From: Sulfurivermis sp040755915
Lineage (GTDB): Bacteria > Pseudomonadota > Gammaproteobacteria > Thiohalomonadales > Thiohalomonadaceae
Assembly (NCBI GenBank): GCA_040755915.1
Contig: JBFLWM010000019.1
Coordinates: 9,309-73,308, forward strand
DNA: 64,000 bases
Reading direction: 5' to 3'
Positions 51,058 through 59,900 of the stretch are shown here, in pieces. The position numbers and the translations under genes were made by a program. The notes under the pieces were generated by a model. The model was given only the letters and a program-made list of their open reading frames with translations. It searched no databases and was not told the DNA's origin. Each line of letters begins with the position of its first letter. The stretch's first letter is position 1.

Positions 51058-51951
51058 ATGAGCACCCTCGCCCCGACACCACCCGTCCCGCGCATCGGTT
51101 CCGCCGATCGCCTCGGCCTGACGCTGTTTCTCGCCGTCGCCTTCCACGCCATCGTGATCCTCGGCATCAGCTTCGTGCCCAACGACAGGAATGCCGCCGA
51201 CACGCCGCGCACCCTGGAGGTGATCCTGGTGCACAGCAAGAGCGACGAGAAGCCGGACAAGGCCGATTACCTGGCACAGGTCACCCAGCGGGGCGGCGGC
51301 GACGTCGAGGAAAAGGTCCGCCCCGGCAGCCCCTTCGCCAACAGCGCCTCGCGCAGCGAGCAGGGCAATGCCGCCCAAACGCGCCCGCTGACCGTGCCCA
51401 GGCCGCAACCGACGCCGGAGCCGCGGAACGTCATGACGGTGGAGCAGTCGCGCCTGCGCACCCAGGTCACGCCGGGCGAACGGCGCCCCGATATCCCGGA
51501 GGCCCTCACCGCCGCCGAGCTGATGCCCACCAGCCAGGAGATGGCCGCCCTGGCGGCGGAGATCACCCAGCGCATGCAGACCTATGCGGCCAAGCCACGC
51601 GAGAAATACATCACCGCCAGCACCCGGGAATACATCGCCGCCAGTTATGAAAACGCCTGGCGCATGAAGGTGGAGCGCATCGGCAACCTCAACTACCCCG
51701 ATGAGGCGCGCCGCGCCAACCTCTCCGGCGCCCTGATGCTGGACGTGGCCATCAACGCCGACGGCAGCCTGAAGGACGTGCAGGTGGTGCGCTCCTCCGG
51801 CCACCGCGTGCTGGACGAGGGCGCCATCCGCATCGTGAAGATGGCCGCGCCCTATGCCCCGCTGCCGCAGGCACTGCGCAAGGATACCGACGTCCTGCAC
51901 ATCATCCGCACCTGGCTGTTCGAGAACGGCAACCAGCTGGAGATGCGGTAG
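51058..51951 (+). CDS. TonB-family energy transducer
   Basis: This 297-residue protein has a cytoplasmic start, one transmembrane helix (about residues 22-42, LTLFLAVAFHAIVILGISFV) and a long charged/Pro-rich periplasmic linker. The C-terminal TonB fold (about 205-297) has YPDEARRANLSGALMLDVAI and SSGHRVLDEGAIRIVKMAAPY. It passes proton-motive energy to outer-membrane transporters. No exbBD is adjacent. Its stop codon lies at the edge of an inverted-repeat element. Confidence 0.92.
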   Translation: MSTLAPTPPVPRIGSADRLGLTLFLAVAFHAIVILGISFVPNDRNAADTPRTLEVILVHSKSDEKPDKADYLAQVTQRGGGDVEEKVRPGSPFANSASRSEQGNAAQTRPLTVPRPQPTPEPRNVMTVEQSRLRTQVTPGERRPDIPEALTAAELMPTSQEMAALAAEITQRMQTYAAKPREKYITASTREYIAASYENAWRMKVERIGNLNYPDEARRANLSGALMLDVAINADGSLKDVQVVRSSGHRVLDEGAIRIVKMAAPYAPLPQALRKDTDVLHIIRTWLFENGNQLEMR

Positions 51952-52013
51952 GAGCGAATCGCATTCGCGATGCGGCAGCAAAAAGGGGCCCGGTCGCGAA
52001 TACGATTCGCTCC
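51951..52013. repeat. REP-like inverted repeat
   Basis: Arms at 51951-51970 and 51994-52013 are 20 bases long and reverse-complementary at 19 positions (GGAGCGAATCG... and ...CGATTCGCTCC), with a 23-base spacer. The pattern resembles GCGAAT-type repetitive extragenic palindromes of Gammaproteobacteria. Confidence 0.8.
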
Positions 52014-52064
52014 TGCAACGTCGCCACCCTTGCGGGCCGCACACACCTTCCCGATACTAGCGCC

Positions 52065-52628
52065 ATGACCGAAACCGCTTCCCTGCGCAATCATTTCCTC
52101 ATCGCCATGCCGCAGCTGGCTGACCCCAATTTCAGCCACACGGTGACCTACATCTGCGAACACAACGCGGAAGGGGCCCTGGGCATCGTCATCAACCGCC
52201 CGCTGGATCTCACCCTGGGCGAGGTACTGCAGCACATGCAGATCGAGCCCGGCGAACGGGTAGACACCGCCGCACCGGTCTTCAGCGGCGGCCCGGTGCA
52301 AACCGAGCGCGGCTTCGTGCTGCACCGCCCGGTGGGGGCCTGGACCTCCACCCTGCCGGTCACCGCCGACATCGCGCTGACCACCTCACGCGACATCATG
52401 AATGCCATCGGCCATGGCGAGGGGCCGCAGCAGTTCCTGCTGGCCCTGGGCTACGCCGGCTGGGGCGCCGGCCAACTGGAGCAGGAAATCACGCAAAACG
52501 CGTGGCTATCCGGCCCGGCCGACCCGGCGATCCTGTTCGATCTGCCTGTGGAAGAGCGCTGGGGCGCCGCCGCCGCCCTCATCGGCGTCGACCTGACCCT
52601 GCTGTCCAGCGAGGCCGGCCACGCCTGA
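52065..52628 (+). CDS. yqgE: YqgE/AlgH family protein
   Basis: This 187-residue cytoplasmic protein has the family opening LRNHFLIAMPQLADPNFSHT, then YICEHNAEGALGIVINRPLD and QFLLALGYAGWGAGQLEQEI. Its biochemical role is not established. It sits 1 base before ruvX, the standard neighbour in Gammaproteobacteria, and heads the ruvX-pyrR-pyrB-pyrC' string. Confidence 0.95.
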   Translation: MTETASLRNHFLIAMPQLADPNFSHTVTYICEHNAEGALGIVINRPLDLTLGEVLQHMQIEPGERVDTAAPVFSGGPVQTERGFVLHRPVGAWTSTLPVTADIALTTSRDIMNAIGHGEGPQQFLLALGYAGWGAGQLEQEITQNAWLSGPADPAILFDLPVEERWGAAAALIGVDLTLLSSEAGHA

Positions 52629-52629
52629 C

Positions 52630-53049
52630 ATGAGTGGCGTCCTGCTCGGCTTCGACTACGGCACCAAGCGCATCGGCATTGCCGTCGGCCAAACCCTCAC
52701 CGGCAGCGCCCGCCCCCTCACCATCGTCAAGGCCCGCGACGGCAAGCCCGACTGGGAGGCGATCACCCGACTCATTGCCGAGTGGCGGCCGGTAGCCCTG
52801 GTGGTCGGAGTGCCGGTGCACATGGACGGCACGGAACATGAGCGCACCGCCCGTGCGCAGCGCTTTGGGAATCAGCTGGCGGGCAGGTACAATCTGCCGG
52901 TCCATCGCGTCGACGAACGTCTCACCTCCTACGAGGCGGAACTGGAGCTGCGCGCACAGGGCAAGGGGGGTGAGGCGCTGGATGCCGTCGCCGCGCAACT
53001 GATCCTGCAAAGCTGGCTGGACACCCAGGCCGAAGAGAGTCACCCATGA
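52630..53049 (+). CDS. ruvX: Holliday junction resolvase-like RNase RuvX (YqgF)
   Basis: This 139-residue RNase H-fold nuclease has LLGFDYGTKRIGIAVGQTLT (first catalytic Asp), PVALVVGVPVHMDGTE and RVDERLTSYEAE. RuvX/YqgF acts in 16S rRNA end processing and can resolve DNA junctions. It overlaps pyrR by 4 bases. Confidence 0.96.
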   Translation: MSGVLLGFDYGTKRIGIAVGQTLTGSARPLTIVKARDGKPDWEAITRLIAEWRPVALVVGVPVHMDGTEHERTARAQRFGNQLAGRYNLPVHRVDERLTSYEAELELRAQGKGGEALDAVAAQLILQSWLDTQAEESHP

Positions 53050-53558
53050 CTACGCAACCCGCTATCGAACCCACCCTGCGCGCCATGGCCGATCGCCTGC
53101 GCGCCTTGCTCGCCGCCCGCGGCATCGGCGATCCCTGCATGGTCGGCATCCACACCGGCGGCGTCTGGGTGGCGCGGCGCCTGCACGAACTGCTCGAGCT
53201 GCGCGAACCGCTTGGTGCACTGGACATCAGCTTCTACCGCGACGACTTCTCGCGCATCGGCGTGCATCCGCAGGTAAAGCCCTCCAACCTGCCCTTCGAC
53301 ATCGAGGGACGTCACATCATCCTGGTGGATGACGTGCTCTACACCGGCCGCACCATCCGCGCCGCCCTCAACGAACTGTTCGATTACGGCCGCCCCGCCT
53401 CGGTGCTGCTGGTGGCGCTGGTGGAACGCAGCGGCCGTGAGCTGCCGATCCAGGCCGACGTGGCCGGGCTGCAAATGGAGTTGGAAGCCGATCAGCAGGT
53501 CAAGCTGAGCGGTCCGGACCACCTCGCCCTGACGGTGCAAAGCCATGCCGATCGATAA
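53046..53558 (+). CDS. pyrR: PyrR-type phosphoribosyltransferase regulator
   Basis: This 170-residue PRTase-fold protein has the PRPP loop IILVDDVLYTGRTIRAALNE and an opening VGIHTGGVWVARRLHELL. PyrR either carries uracil phosphoribosyltransferase activity or binds pyr mRNA; in Gammaproteobacteria its regulatory role is less clear than in Bacillus. It overlaps pyrB by 14 bases. No attenuator stem was found upstream. Confidence 0.94.
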   Translation: MTTQPAIEPTLRAMADRLRALLAARGIGDPCMVGIHTGGVWVARRLHELLELREPLGALDISFYRDDFSRIGVHPQVKPSNLPFDIEGRHIILVDDVLYTGRTIRAALNELFDYGRPASVLLVALVERSGRELPIQADVAGLQMELEADQQVKLSGPDHLALTVQSHADR

Positions 53559-54519
53559 ATTGCAGCAGGACGCCAACGGCAACCTGCGCCACTTCCTCAC
53601 CGTCGAGGGACTGAGTCGCAGCGTGCTCACCGAGATCCTCGATCTCGCCGAGTCGTTCATCACGGTGGACGCGCAGAGCGTGAAGAAGGTGCCGCTGCTG
53701 CGCGGCAAGACCATCGCCAACCTGTTCTTCGAATCGAGCACGCGTACGCGTACCACCTTCGAACTGGCGGCCAAAAGGCTGTCCGCCGACGTGCTCAACA
53801 TCAACATCCAGACCTCGGCCACCTCCAAGGGCGAGAGCCTGCTCGACATGCTGCACAACCTGGAGGCGATGCACTGCGACATGTTCGTGGTGCGCCATGC
53901 CGATTCCGGTGCTGCCCACTTCATCGCCCGCCACGTCGCGCCGCACGTGTCGGTGGTCAACGCCGGCGACGGCCGCCACGCCCACCCGACCCAGGGCATG
54001 CTGGACATGTTCACCATCCGCCGCCACAAGGGGCCGGACTTCGGCGCGCTGCGCGTGGCCATCGTCGGCGACATCATGCACTCGCGCGTCGCCCGCTCGC
54101 AGATCCACGCCCTCAACACCCTCGGTGTCGGCGAGCTGCGCGTCATTGCCCCCAAGACCCTGGTGCCGCCCGAAGCCAGTGCACTCGGCGTGCACGTGTA
54201 TCACGACATGGCGCGCGGCCTGAAGGACGTGGACGTGGTGATCATGCTGCGCCTGCAGCGCGAACGCATGCAGGGTGCGCTGATCCCGAGCGGCGGTGAA
54301 TTCTTCCAGCTCTACGGCCTCAATGCCGAGACCCTGGCGCTGGCCAAACCCGATGCCATCGTCATGCACCCCGGCCCCATCAACCGCGGCATCGAGATCG
54401 ACTCGGCGGTGGCCGACGGTGAACAGTCGGTGATCCTGGAGCAGGTGAGCAACGGCATCGCCGTGCGCATGGCGGTGATGTCCATGTGCGTGGGCCGCGC
54501 GGCAGGAGAGGGGGCATAA
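53545..54519 (+). CDS. pyrB: Aspartate carbamoyltransferase catalytic subunit
   Basis: This 324-residue enzyme carries the carbamoyl-phosphate motif NLFFESSTRTRTTFELAAKR, ATSKGESLLDMLHNL, DGRHAHPTQGMLDMFT and MHPGPINRGIEI. It makes carbamoyl-aspartate in pyrimidine synthesis. It has an N-terminal extension relative to E. coli PyrB, as in the Pseudomonas-type enzyme that assembles with an inactive dihydroorotase. The next gene encodes exactly that partner. Confidence 0.96.
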   Translation: MPIDKLQQDANGNLRHFLTVEGLSRSVLTEILDLAESFITVDAQSVKKVPLLRGKTIANLFFESSTRTRTTFELAAKRLSADVLNINIQTSATSKGESLLDMLHNLEAMHCDMFVVRHADSGAAHFIARHVAPHVSVVNAGDGRHAHPTQGMLDMFTIRRHKGPDFGALRVAIVGDIMHSRVARSQIHALNTLGVGELRVIAPKTLVPPEASALGVHVYHDMARGLKDVDVVIMLRLQRERMQGALIPSGGEFFQLYGLNAETLALAKPDAIVMHPGPINRGIEIDSAVADGEQSVILEQVSNGIAVRMAVMSMCVGRAAGEGA

Positions 54520-54521
54520 AC

Positions 54522-55799
54522 ATGCATACGGTAATCCGCAACGGCCGCATCATCGACCCGGCCAACCGCCGCGACGAAACCGCCGATATCTACATCGCCG
54601 CCGGGCGCATCGCCGCCATCGGCGCCGCCCCGGCCAGCTTCTCCGTACAGAAGGAGATCGACGCGCGCGGCAAGTGGGTGCTGCCCGGCCTGGTCGATCT
54701 GCGCGCCCATCTGCGCGAGCCGGGCCAGAAGCACAAGGGCGGCATCGCCAGCGAGACCCGTGCCGCCGCCGCCGCCGGCATCACCACCCTGTGCTGCGCA
54801 CCGGACACCAGTCCGGTGATCGACTCGGCGGCGGTGGTGGAACTGATCCGCCGCAAGGCCAGCGATGCCGGCATGGCCCACGTGCTGCCGCTGGCGGCCC
54901 TCACCCAGGGCCTCGCCGGCGAGCAGATCAGCGAGATGTATGGGCTGCAACAGGCCGGCTGCGTGGCGGTGAGCAACGGCAAGAACCCGATGGCCAACAC
55001 CCTGGTGTTGCGCCGGGCGCTGGAATACGCTGCCGGCCTCGATATCCCGGTGCTGCTGTATTCCGAAGACCCCTGGCTCGGCGCCAGCGGCTGCATCCAT
55101 GAGGGCGTGGTATCCACCCGCCTCGGCCTGCCCGGCATCCCGGCCTGTGCCGAGGTGATCGCCGTCGGGCGCGACCTGATGCTGGTGGAGCAGACCGGCG
55201 TGCGCGCCCACTTCTGCCAGCTCTCCTCCGCCCGCGCCGTGGAACTGGTGGCGGCGGCGCAGAAACGCGGCGTACCGGTCAGCGCCGACGTCAGCGCCCA
55301 CCAGCTCTATCTCACCGAAATGGATGTCGGCCAGTTCAACAGCCTGTGCCATGTACGCCCGCCGTTGCGCAGCCAGCGCGATCGCGACGGCCTGCGTGCC
55401 GCCCTCGCCGACGGCGTGATCGGCGCCATCTGCTCCGACCATCAACCGCACGACACCGATGCCAAGCTGGCGCCGTTCCCGGCCACCGAGCCGGGCATCT
55501 CGGCGCTGGAGACCCTGCTGCCGCTCACCCTGCGCCTGGTGGACGAGGGCGTACTGTCACTGCACGACGCCATCGGCCGCATCACCTGGCAGCCGGCCAG
55601 CATCCTTGGCCAGAGCGCGGGCACGCTCAGCCTGGGCGCCCGCGCCGACCTGTGCATCGTCGATCCGGAGTGTTACTGGACGGTAAGCGCAAAGACGCTG
55701 TTGAGCCGCGGCAAGAACACCCCGTTCCTCGGCTGGGAACTGAAGGGCAAGGTCACCCACACCCTGCTCGACGGCAAACTGGTATACGACAACCACTAA
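54522..55799 (+). CDS. pyrX: Dihydroorotase-like subunit PyrC', probably non-catalytic
   Basis: This 425-residue amidohydrolase-fold protein matches dihydroorotase from end to end. The zinc motif HxH is LRAHLREPG, so the first metal His is Arg. Inactive PyrC' chains are required as structural partners of Pseudomonas-type aspartate carbamoyltransferase, and this gene starts 2 bases after pyrB. An active dihydroorotase must be elsewhere in the genome. Assembly with PyrB is inferred from the known family pairing. Confidence 0.9.
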   Translation: MHTVIRNGRIIDPANRRDETADIYIAAGRIAAIGAAPASFSVQKEIDARGKWVLPGLVDLRAHLREPGQKHKGGIASETRAAAAAGITTLCCAPDTSPVIDSAAVVELIRRKASDAGMAHVLPLAALTQGLAGEQISEMYGLQQAGCVAVSNGKNPMANTLVLRRALEYAAGLDIPVLLYSEDPWLGASGCIHEGVVSTRLGLPGIPACAEVIAVGRDLMLVEQTGVRAHFCQLSSARAVELVAAAQKRGVPVSADVSAHQLYLTEMDVGQFNSLCHVRPPLRSQRDRDGLRAALADGVIGAICSDHQPHDTDAKLAPFPATEPGISALETLLPLTLRLVDEGVLSLHDAIGRITWQPASILGQSAGTLSLGARADLCIVDPECYWTVSAKTLLSRGKNTPFLGWELKGKVTHTLLDGKLVYDNH

Positions 55800-55801
55800 C
55801 C

Positions 55802-55880
55802 GTAGGATGGGCAAAGCGAAGCGTGCCCATCTTTAGACATGCGTTGAATTGATGGGCACGCTACGCTTTGCCCATCCTAC
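55802..55880. repeat. Large inverted repeat (30-bp arms)
   Basis: Arms at 55802-55831 and 55851-55880 are reverse-complementary at 29 of 30 bases (GTAGGATGGGCAAAGCG... and ...CGCTTTGCCCATCCTAC), separated by 19 bases. This motif type is a known dispersed repeat in proteobacterial genomes. It fills the gap between pyrC' and the PyrK-like gene, ending 14 bases before the latter's ATG. Confidence 0.88.
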
Positions 55881-55894
55881 TTTTACGGCCCATC

Positions 55895-56776
55895 ATGACC
55901 AACAAACCGCACCGCAACACCGTTTTTGTCGAAGACGCCGAGATCCTGAGCCACGAGCATCTGGCCGGCGAACAGCACATGCTGCGCGTCAAGGCGCCGC
56001 AGATAGCCAGCCACGCCCGCGCCGGCAGCTTCGCCCACATCACAGTGGACCCGCAGCGCCCGCTGCGCCGTCCCATCTCCATCATGCGCGTGAACAGGCA
56101 CAGCGGCGAGGTGGACTTCCTCTACAAGGTGTTCGGCGAGGGCACCACGCTGCTGTCCAAGCGCGCCGTGGGCGAGAAGCTGAGCATCCTCGGCCCCATC
56201 GGCACGCCGTTCACCCTGCACATGGAGCGGCCGCGCCCGCTGCTCATCGGCGGCGGCGTCGGCATCCCGCCGATGGTGTTCGTCGCCGCGGAGACGCTGG
56301 CGGTGAAGGGCGCCTATCAGCCGTTCGTCATCATGGGTTCGGAGGTGCCGTTTCCGTTCAAGGCGCAGCCGTCGAAGATCATGGTGCCCGGCATGAGTGC
56401 GGAGGTGATCGCCGCCATGCCGCTGCTGGAGGACTGGGGCATCCCCTCGCGCCTCGCCAGCCGCCAGGGCTATGCCGGCTGCCACGATGGTTTCGTCACC
56501 GACGTGGCGCGCAACTATCTGGAGGCCCTGACGCCGGAGCAGCGCAAGGAGGTGGAGGTGTTCGCCTGCGGCCCGCATCCGATGCTCGAGGCGGTGGCGA
56601 AGCTGGCGCGGGAATACCATCTGCCCTGCCAGGTGTCGATGGAAGAATTCATGGCCTGCGGCATCGGCGGCTGCGCCGGTTGCACCATCGAGGTCCAGAC
56701 CGACAAGGGCCCGGCCATGAAGCGTGTCTGTGTCGACGGCCCGGTGTTCGACGCCAGAGCTGTGTTCCCCGCCTGA
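55895..56776 (+). CDS. PyrK-like FAD/2Fe-2S electron-transfer subunit
   Basis: This 293-residue flavoprotein of the ferredoxin-NADP reductase family has an FAD domain with RRPISIMRVN and GPIGTPFTL. The NAD domain has LLIGGGVGIPPMVFVAAE and EVFACGPHPMLEAVA. A C-terminal 2Fe-2S motif reads MACGIGGCAGCTIEV with a fourth Cys near residue 280. This is the layout of PyrK, the electron-transfer subunit of class 1B dihydroorotate dehydrogenase. Location after pyrB-pyrC' supports a pyrimidine link, but no pyrD is visible here. The ATG at 55895 was chosen because residues before it are repeat-derived. Confidence 0.85.
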   Translation: MTNKPHRNTVFVEDAEILSHEHLAGEQHMLRVKAPQIASHARAGSFAHITVDPQRPLRRPISIMRVNRHSGEVDFLYKVFGEGTTLLSKRAVGEKLSILGPIGTPFTLHMERPRPLLIGGGVGIPPMVFVAAETLAVKGAYQPFVIMGSEVPFPFKAQPSKIMVPGMSAEVIAAMPLLEDWGIPSRLASRQGYAGCHDGFVTDVARNYLEALTPEQRKEVEVFACGPHPMLEAVAKLAREYHLPCQVSMEEFMACGIGGCAGCTIEVQTDKGPAMKRVCVDGPVFDARAVFPA

Positions 56777-56858
56777 ATATCTGTTTCAGCCTACCGACTG
56801 CAATGCTGTTCCGGTCAATGGCGCGGAACAGTTGCACAGTCTCCCTCCCGTAGGCGCC

Positions 56859-56903
56859 GAGTCCTCGCGGCGAATGCACCGCCAAGATTCGCCGCGAGGA
56901 CTC
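56859..56903. repeat. Perfect 17-bp inverted repeat
   Basis: GAGTCCTCGCGGCGAAT (56859-56875) and its exact reverse complement (56887-56903) flank an 11-base loop; flanking bases extend the symmetry imperfectly. It lies between the convergent PyrK-like and mshQ-like genes and could terminate both. Confidence 0.85.
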
Positions 56904-56927
56904 ACGCCTGCACTGTCTGAAATATCG

Positions 56928-59900
56928 TCAATACCGCTCGCGCAGGAAGATCTGGCGCGGGCTGCCCTGATAGAGGCCGAAGCTCACGCGGCCGCAGGCC
57001 TCGCTCGGCGCCGTGGCATCGCAGTTCCATGCATGCCCCAGCCAGGGATGAGCCGTTGCCAATGAGGTACGGATATCGACATAGCCGGTATTGCCGGCGC
57101 CGGGCGCGGTGAACACCAGCCCGGCATCGCCGCTGACCAGCGGCGAGTTGATGGGCAGTGCCGCCGTGCTGCCGCCGCCCACCGTCATCGTCGTGTCACC
57201 GCTCTGCCAGTTGCCGCTGTCGGTCTGCGGGTTGCGCAACTCCAGATGGCCCGCCAGCGTCAGCGCAGTGCAGTTGTCGGCATCATTCAGGCGATAGTAG
57301 CCAGCCGCATCGTAGTACTCGGCCTGCATCGGCACGGCAATATTGGCCAGCTCCGCGCCATAGGCATTCTGCAGGCGCAGGCGGCCGAGGCGGTATTCCA
57401 CCGCCTTGCCGCTGTCGTTCTCCTCACCGCTGGCTTCGCCGTCATCGGCCATCACGCGCAGATGCATGGCCTGCGGCCCGCCCTCGGCGCTAAAGGCATA
57501 CCGCGCCGTGGCCGTCATGGCGCCCACACCGGCGGCAAAGGTCAGGCTGTCCACATTCCAGGTCAGTACGCCGGCCGCAGCGGCAGCGCCCTGCATCGGC
57601 ACGGCCGTCACATCGCCGGTGCCGAGCTTCGCAAACGCGCCGGCATAGTTCGCCGTCGTGGCACCGGCAACATTGCGCGCGGTGATCGTCCCGGTGACAC
57701 TGAACGGCTGGCCCACCTTGCTGCCGCTGAGGCCGGCATAGGTGAAGGCGCCGCCGCAGGCCACCACCGGATTGTGCGAGACTGCGAAGCTGGCCGGATA
57801 GAAGCGGCCGACATTGCCGGTCACGGTGCCTGCGGTATCACCGGCACCGAGATAATCGCCGTCGCCGACGCTCGGTGTCAGGGTGATGATGCCGACCTCG
57901 GGCCAGTTGAATGTGGTGCCGCTCGCCACGCCGTTGCTGAAGGCACCGAAGGCCGTGGCGTTGCCGAGGCCCGGATTGCTGGCCAACCCCAGGCCGGCCA
58001 CCAGATTGGCGGTCAGCTTGACGCCCTCCGCCGTCGACTCCTGACCATAATTGCGTGTCGTCGTGCCCAGCGCGTTGCGCGCCGTCACCGTGGCATTGAA
58101 GCTCTGTCCGGCACGGCAGAAGGCCGCACCGCCAGCGTCGGCCGCCGCGGGGTTGGCAGTGCCATCGGCGCAGCTGATGCTGCTCAGGGCAAAGTCGTAG
58201 GGCCGCACCACGAAGCTGTCACTGCCGGTCATCACCAGATTTTCCTCGCTGCTGCCGGCTGCGCCGCTGAATGTGGCTGTCAGATTCAGTGCGCCGACAT
58301 CGGCATAGATCAGACGCACGTCCTGCGCCACGCCGCTGGCATCGAAGTCCAGCGCCAGCGTCTGCCCGCCGGCACTGCACACCGAATTTGCATCCGCCGC
58401 CAGCGGCGTGCCGGTACCACCCTGACCCATGCGCACCGGCACATAGCCGCTGACCGGATTGCTGTAGGCACAGGCGAAGGTCACCGGCACATCGGTGCGC
58501 GAGGCGAAGGCCGGTACGCAGGCCAGTGAATTGTCATCCTTCTTCACCGCACTGACGGTAAAGGTCTGCGTGGTTTCTGCCGCATGGTCAGGCACCGTGA
58601 ACAGCAGCCCGGCATCCGCCGCAGTAAAGGTACAATCCGGCGTGCCGAAATTGCACACGGCGGCCGTATCGGTCGGAACGGGCGTTACGTTGTTGGTGCC
58701 GAACACCACTGTACCGGCCTGCGTGACCTGCACCGGTACCGTCACCGAACTGCTGCCGAGGGGAATGGCAAAGGTGCTGCCCGCAGGCCAGTTCACGGCG
58801 GGCGTTCCCGTAGCGGTGAGATTGCCGCTGACACCATCGGTGTATGGCGTGGCGCAGGTGTCGTCGGCACAGGCAATCACCGTCAGCTCGGTGGCATTGC
58901 AGGTCACCCCCGAGCCCGAGGCATGCTGTACGCGGATGTGATGCAGCGGCGTGGCGACGGCCGTACAGGGATGCGTGGTGTTCATCAACTGGGCGATCTG
59001 TGCGGCGGTCAACGACTTCGAATAGGCGCGTACCTCGTCGATCAGGCCGTCGAAACGCCAGCGCGCGGACGCCTCGGCGGTTCCATCGGCTTCACCGCCG
59101 ATGGTGGCCACACCGGAATCCGTTCCCCAGCTGCCCGAATAGCCGCCCCAGCCGCCATCCACTGCCACCTGCACGCCGTTGTGGTAGATGTAGCGTCGAT
59201 CGGTCGCAGCATCGTGGACTATCGCCACGTGGCTCCAGGTATTCGCGCTCACCACCGCCGCCGAATCCAGTGAGACAGGGCTGACACCTCGCGAGAAGAA
59301 GCGCAGCCGTCCCACCCCGCCGTCATGCAACGACAGGGCATAGCCGCCGCTGTTGTTCTGGTCATCGGCAAAAATGCGCCAGTCCTGCTGACCGCCGGGG
59401 TGGCTGTTGGGACGGATCCACGCCATGATCGTGAAATCGCCGGTCAGGTTGGGAAATCCTGACAGGGCGATGTAATCGTTATTGCCGTCGAAATTGCCGT
59501 AACGGCAGGTACCCGGATCGCCGGCGATGGCCGGTGTCGTCACCGCCGTGGTCAACCCATTGAACGCAGTGCCGTCATAACCGTAGGCCGCGCTGTCCTC
59601 CACCTCGCCGGCACTGCCGTTCCACGCCAGCTCTTCCATGTAATAACGCGCCAGCAGCGGCGAGCGAATGGTTACCGTGGTCATCTGGTTGGTGATGTAA
59701 CCCCTGTCCGAGCCGGTCAGCAGGAGATAGAACACTGTGTCGCTGCTGTTTTCCGTCAGCAGCGTCGAAATGTCGATGGTGCGTGTGGTGGACCAGCGCG
59801 GGAAATAGACCGACAACGTCGCCGGGGTAGTGTAGTCCGTGCCGGCATAGGCGGTACCGTCACGCAACTGGAAGGTCACGGTCACACCACCGCTGGGTGC

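Noticed and set aside
57246..58529. 427-codon plus-strand frame opposite the mshQ-like gene
   Set aside because: The minus-strand protein has a signal peptide and domain structure continuous over 1218 residues, and the plus frame has none.
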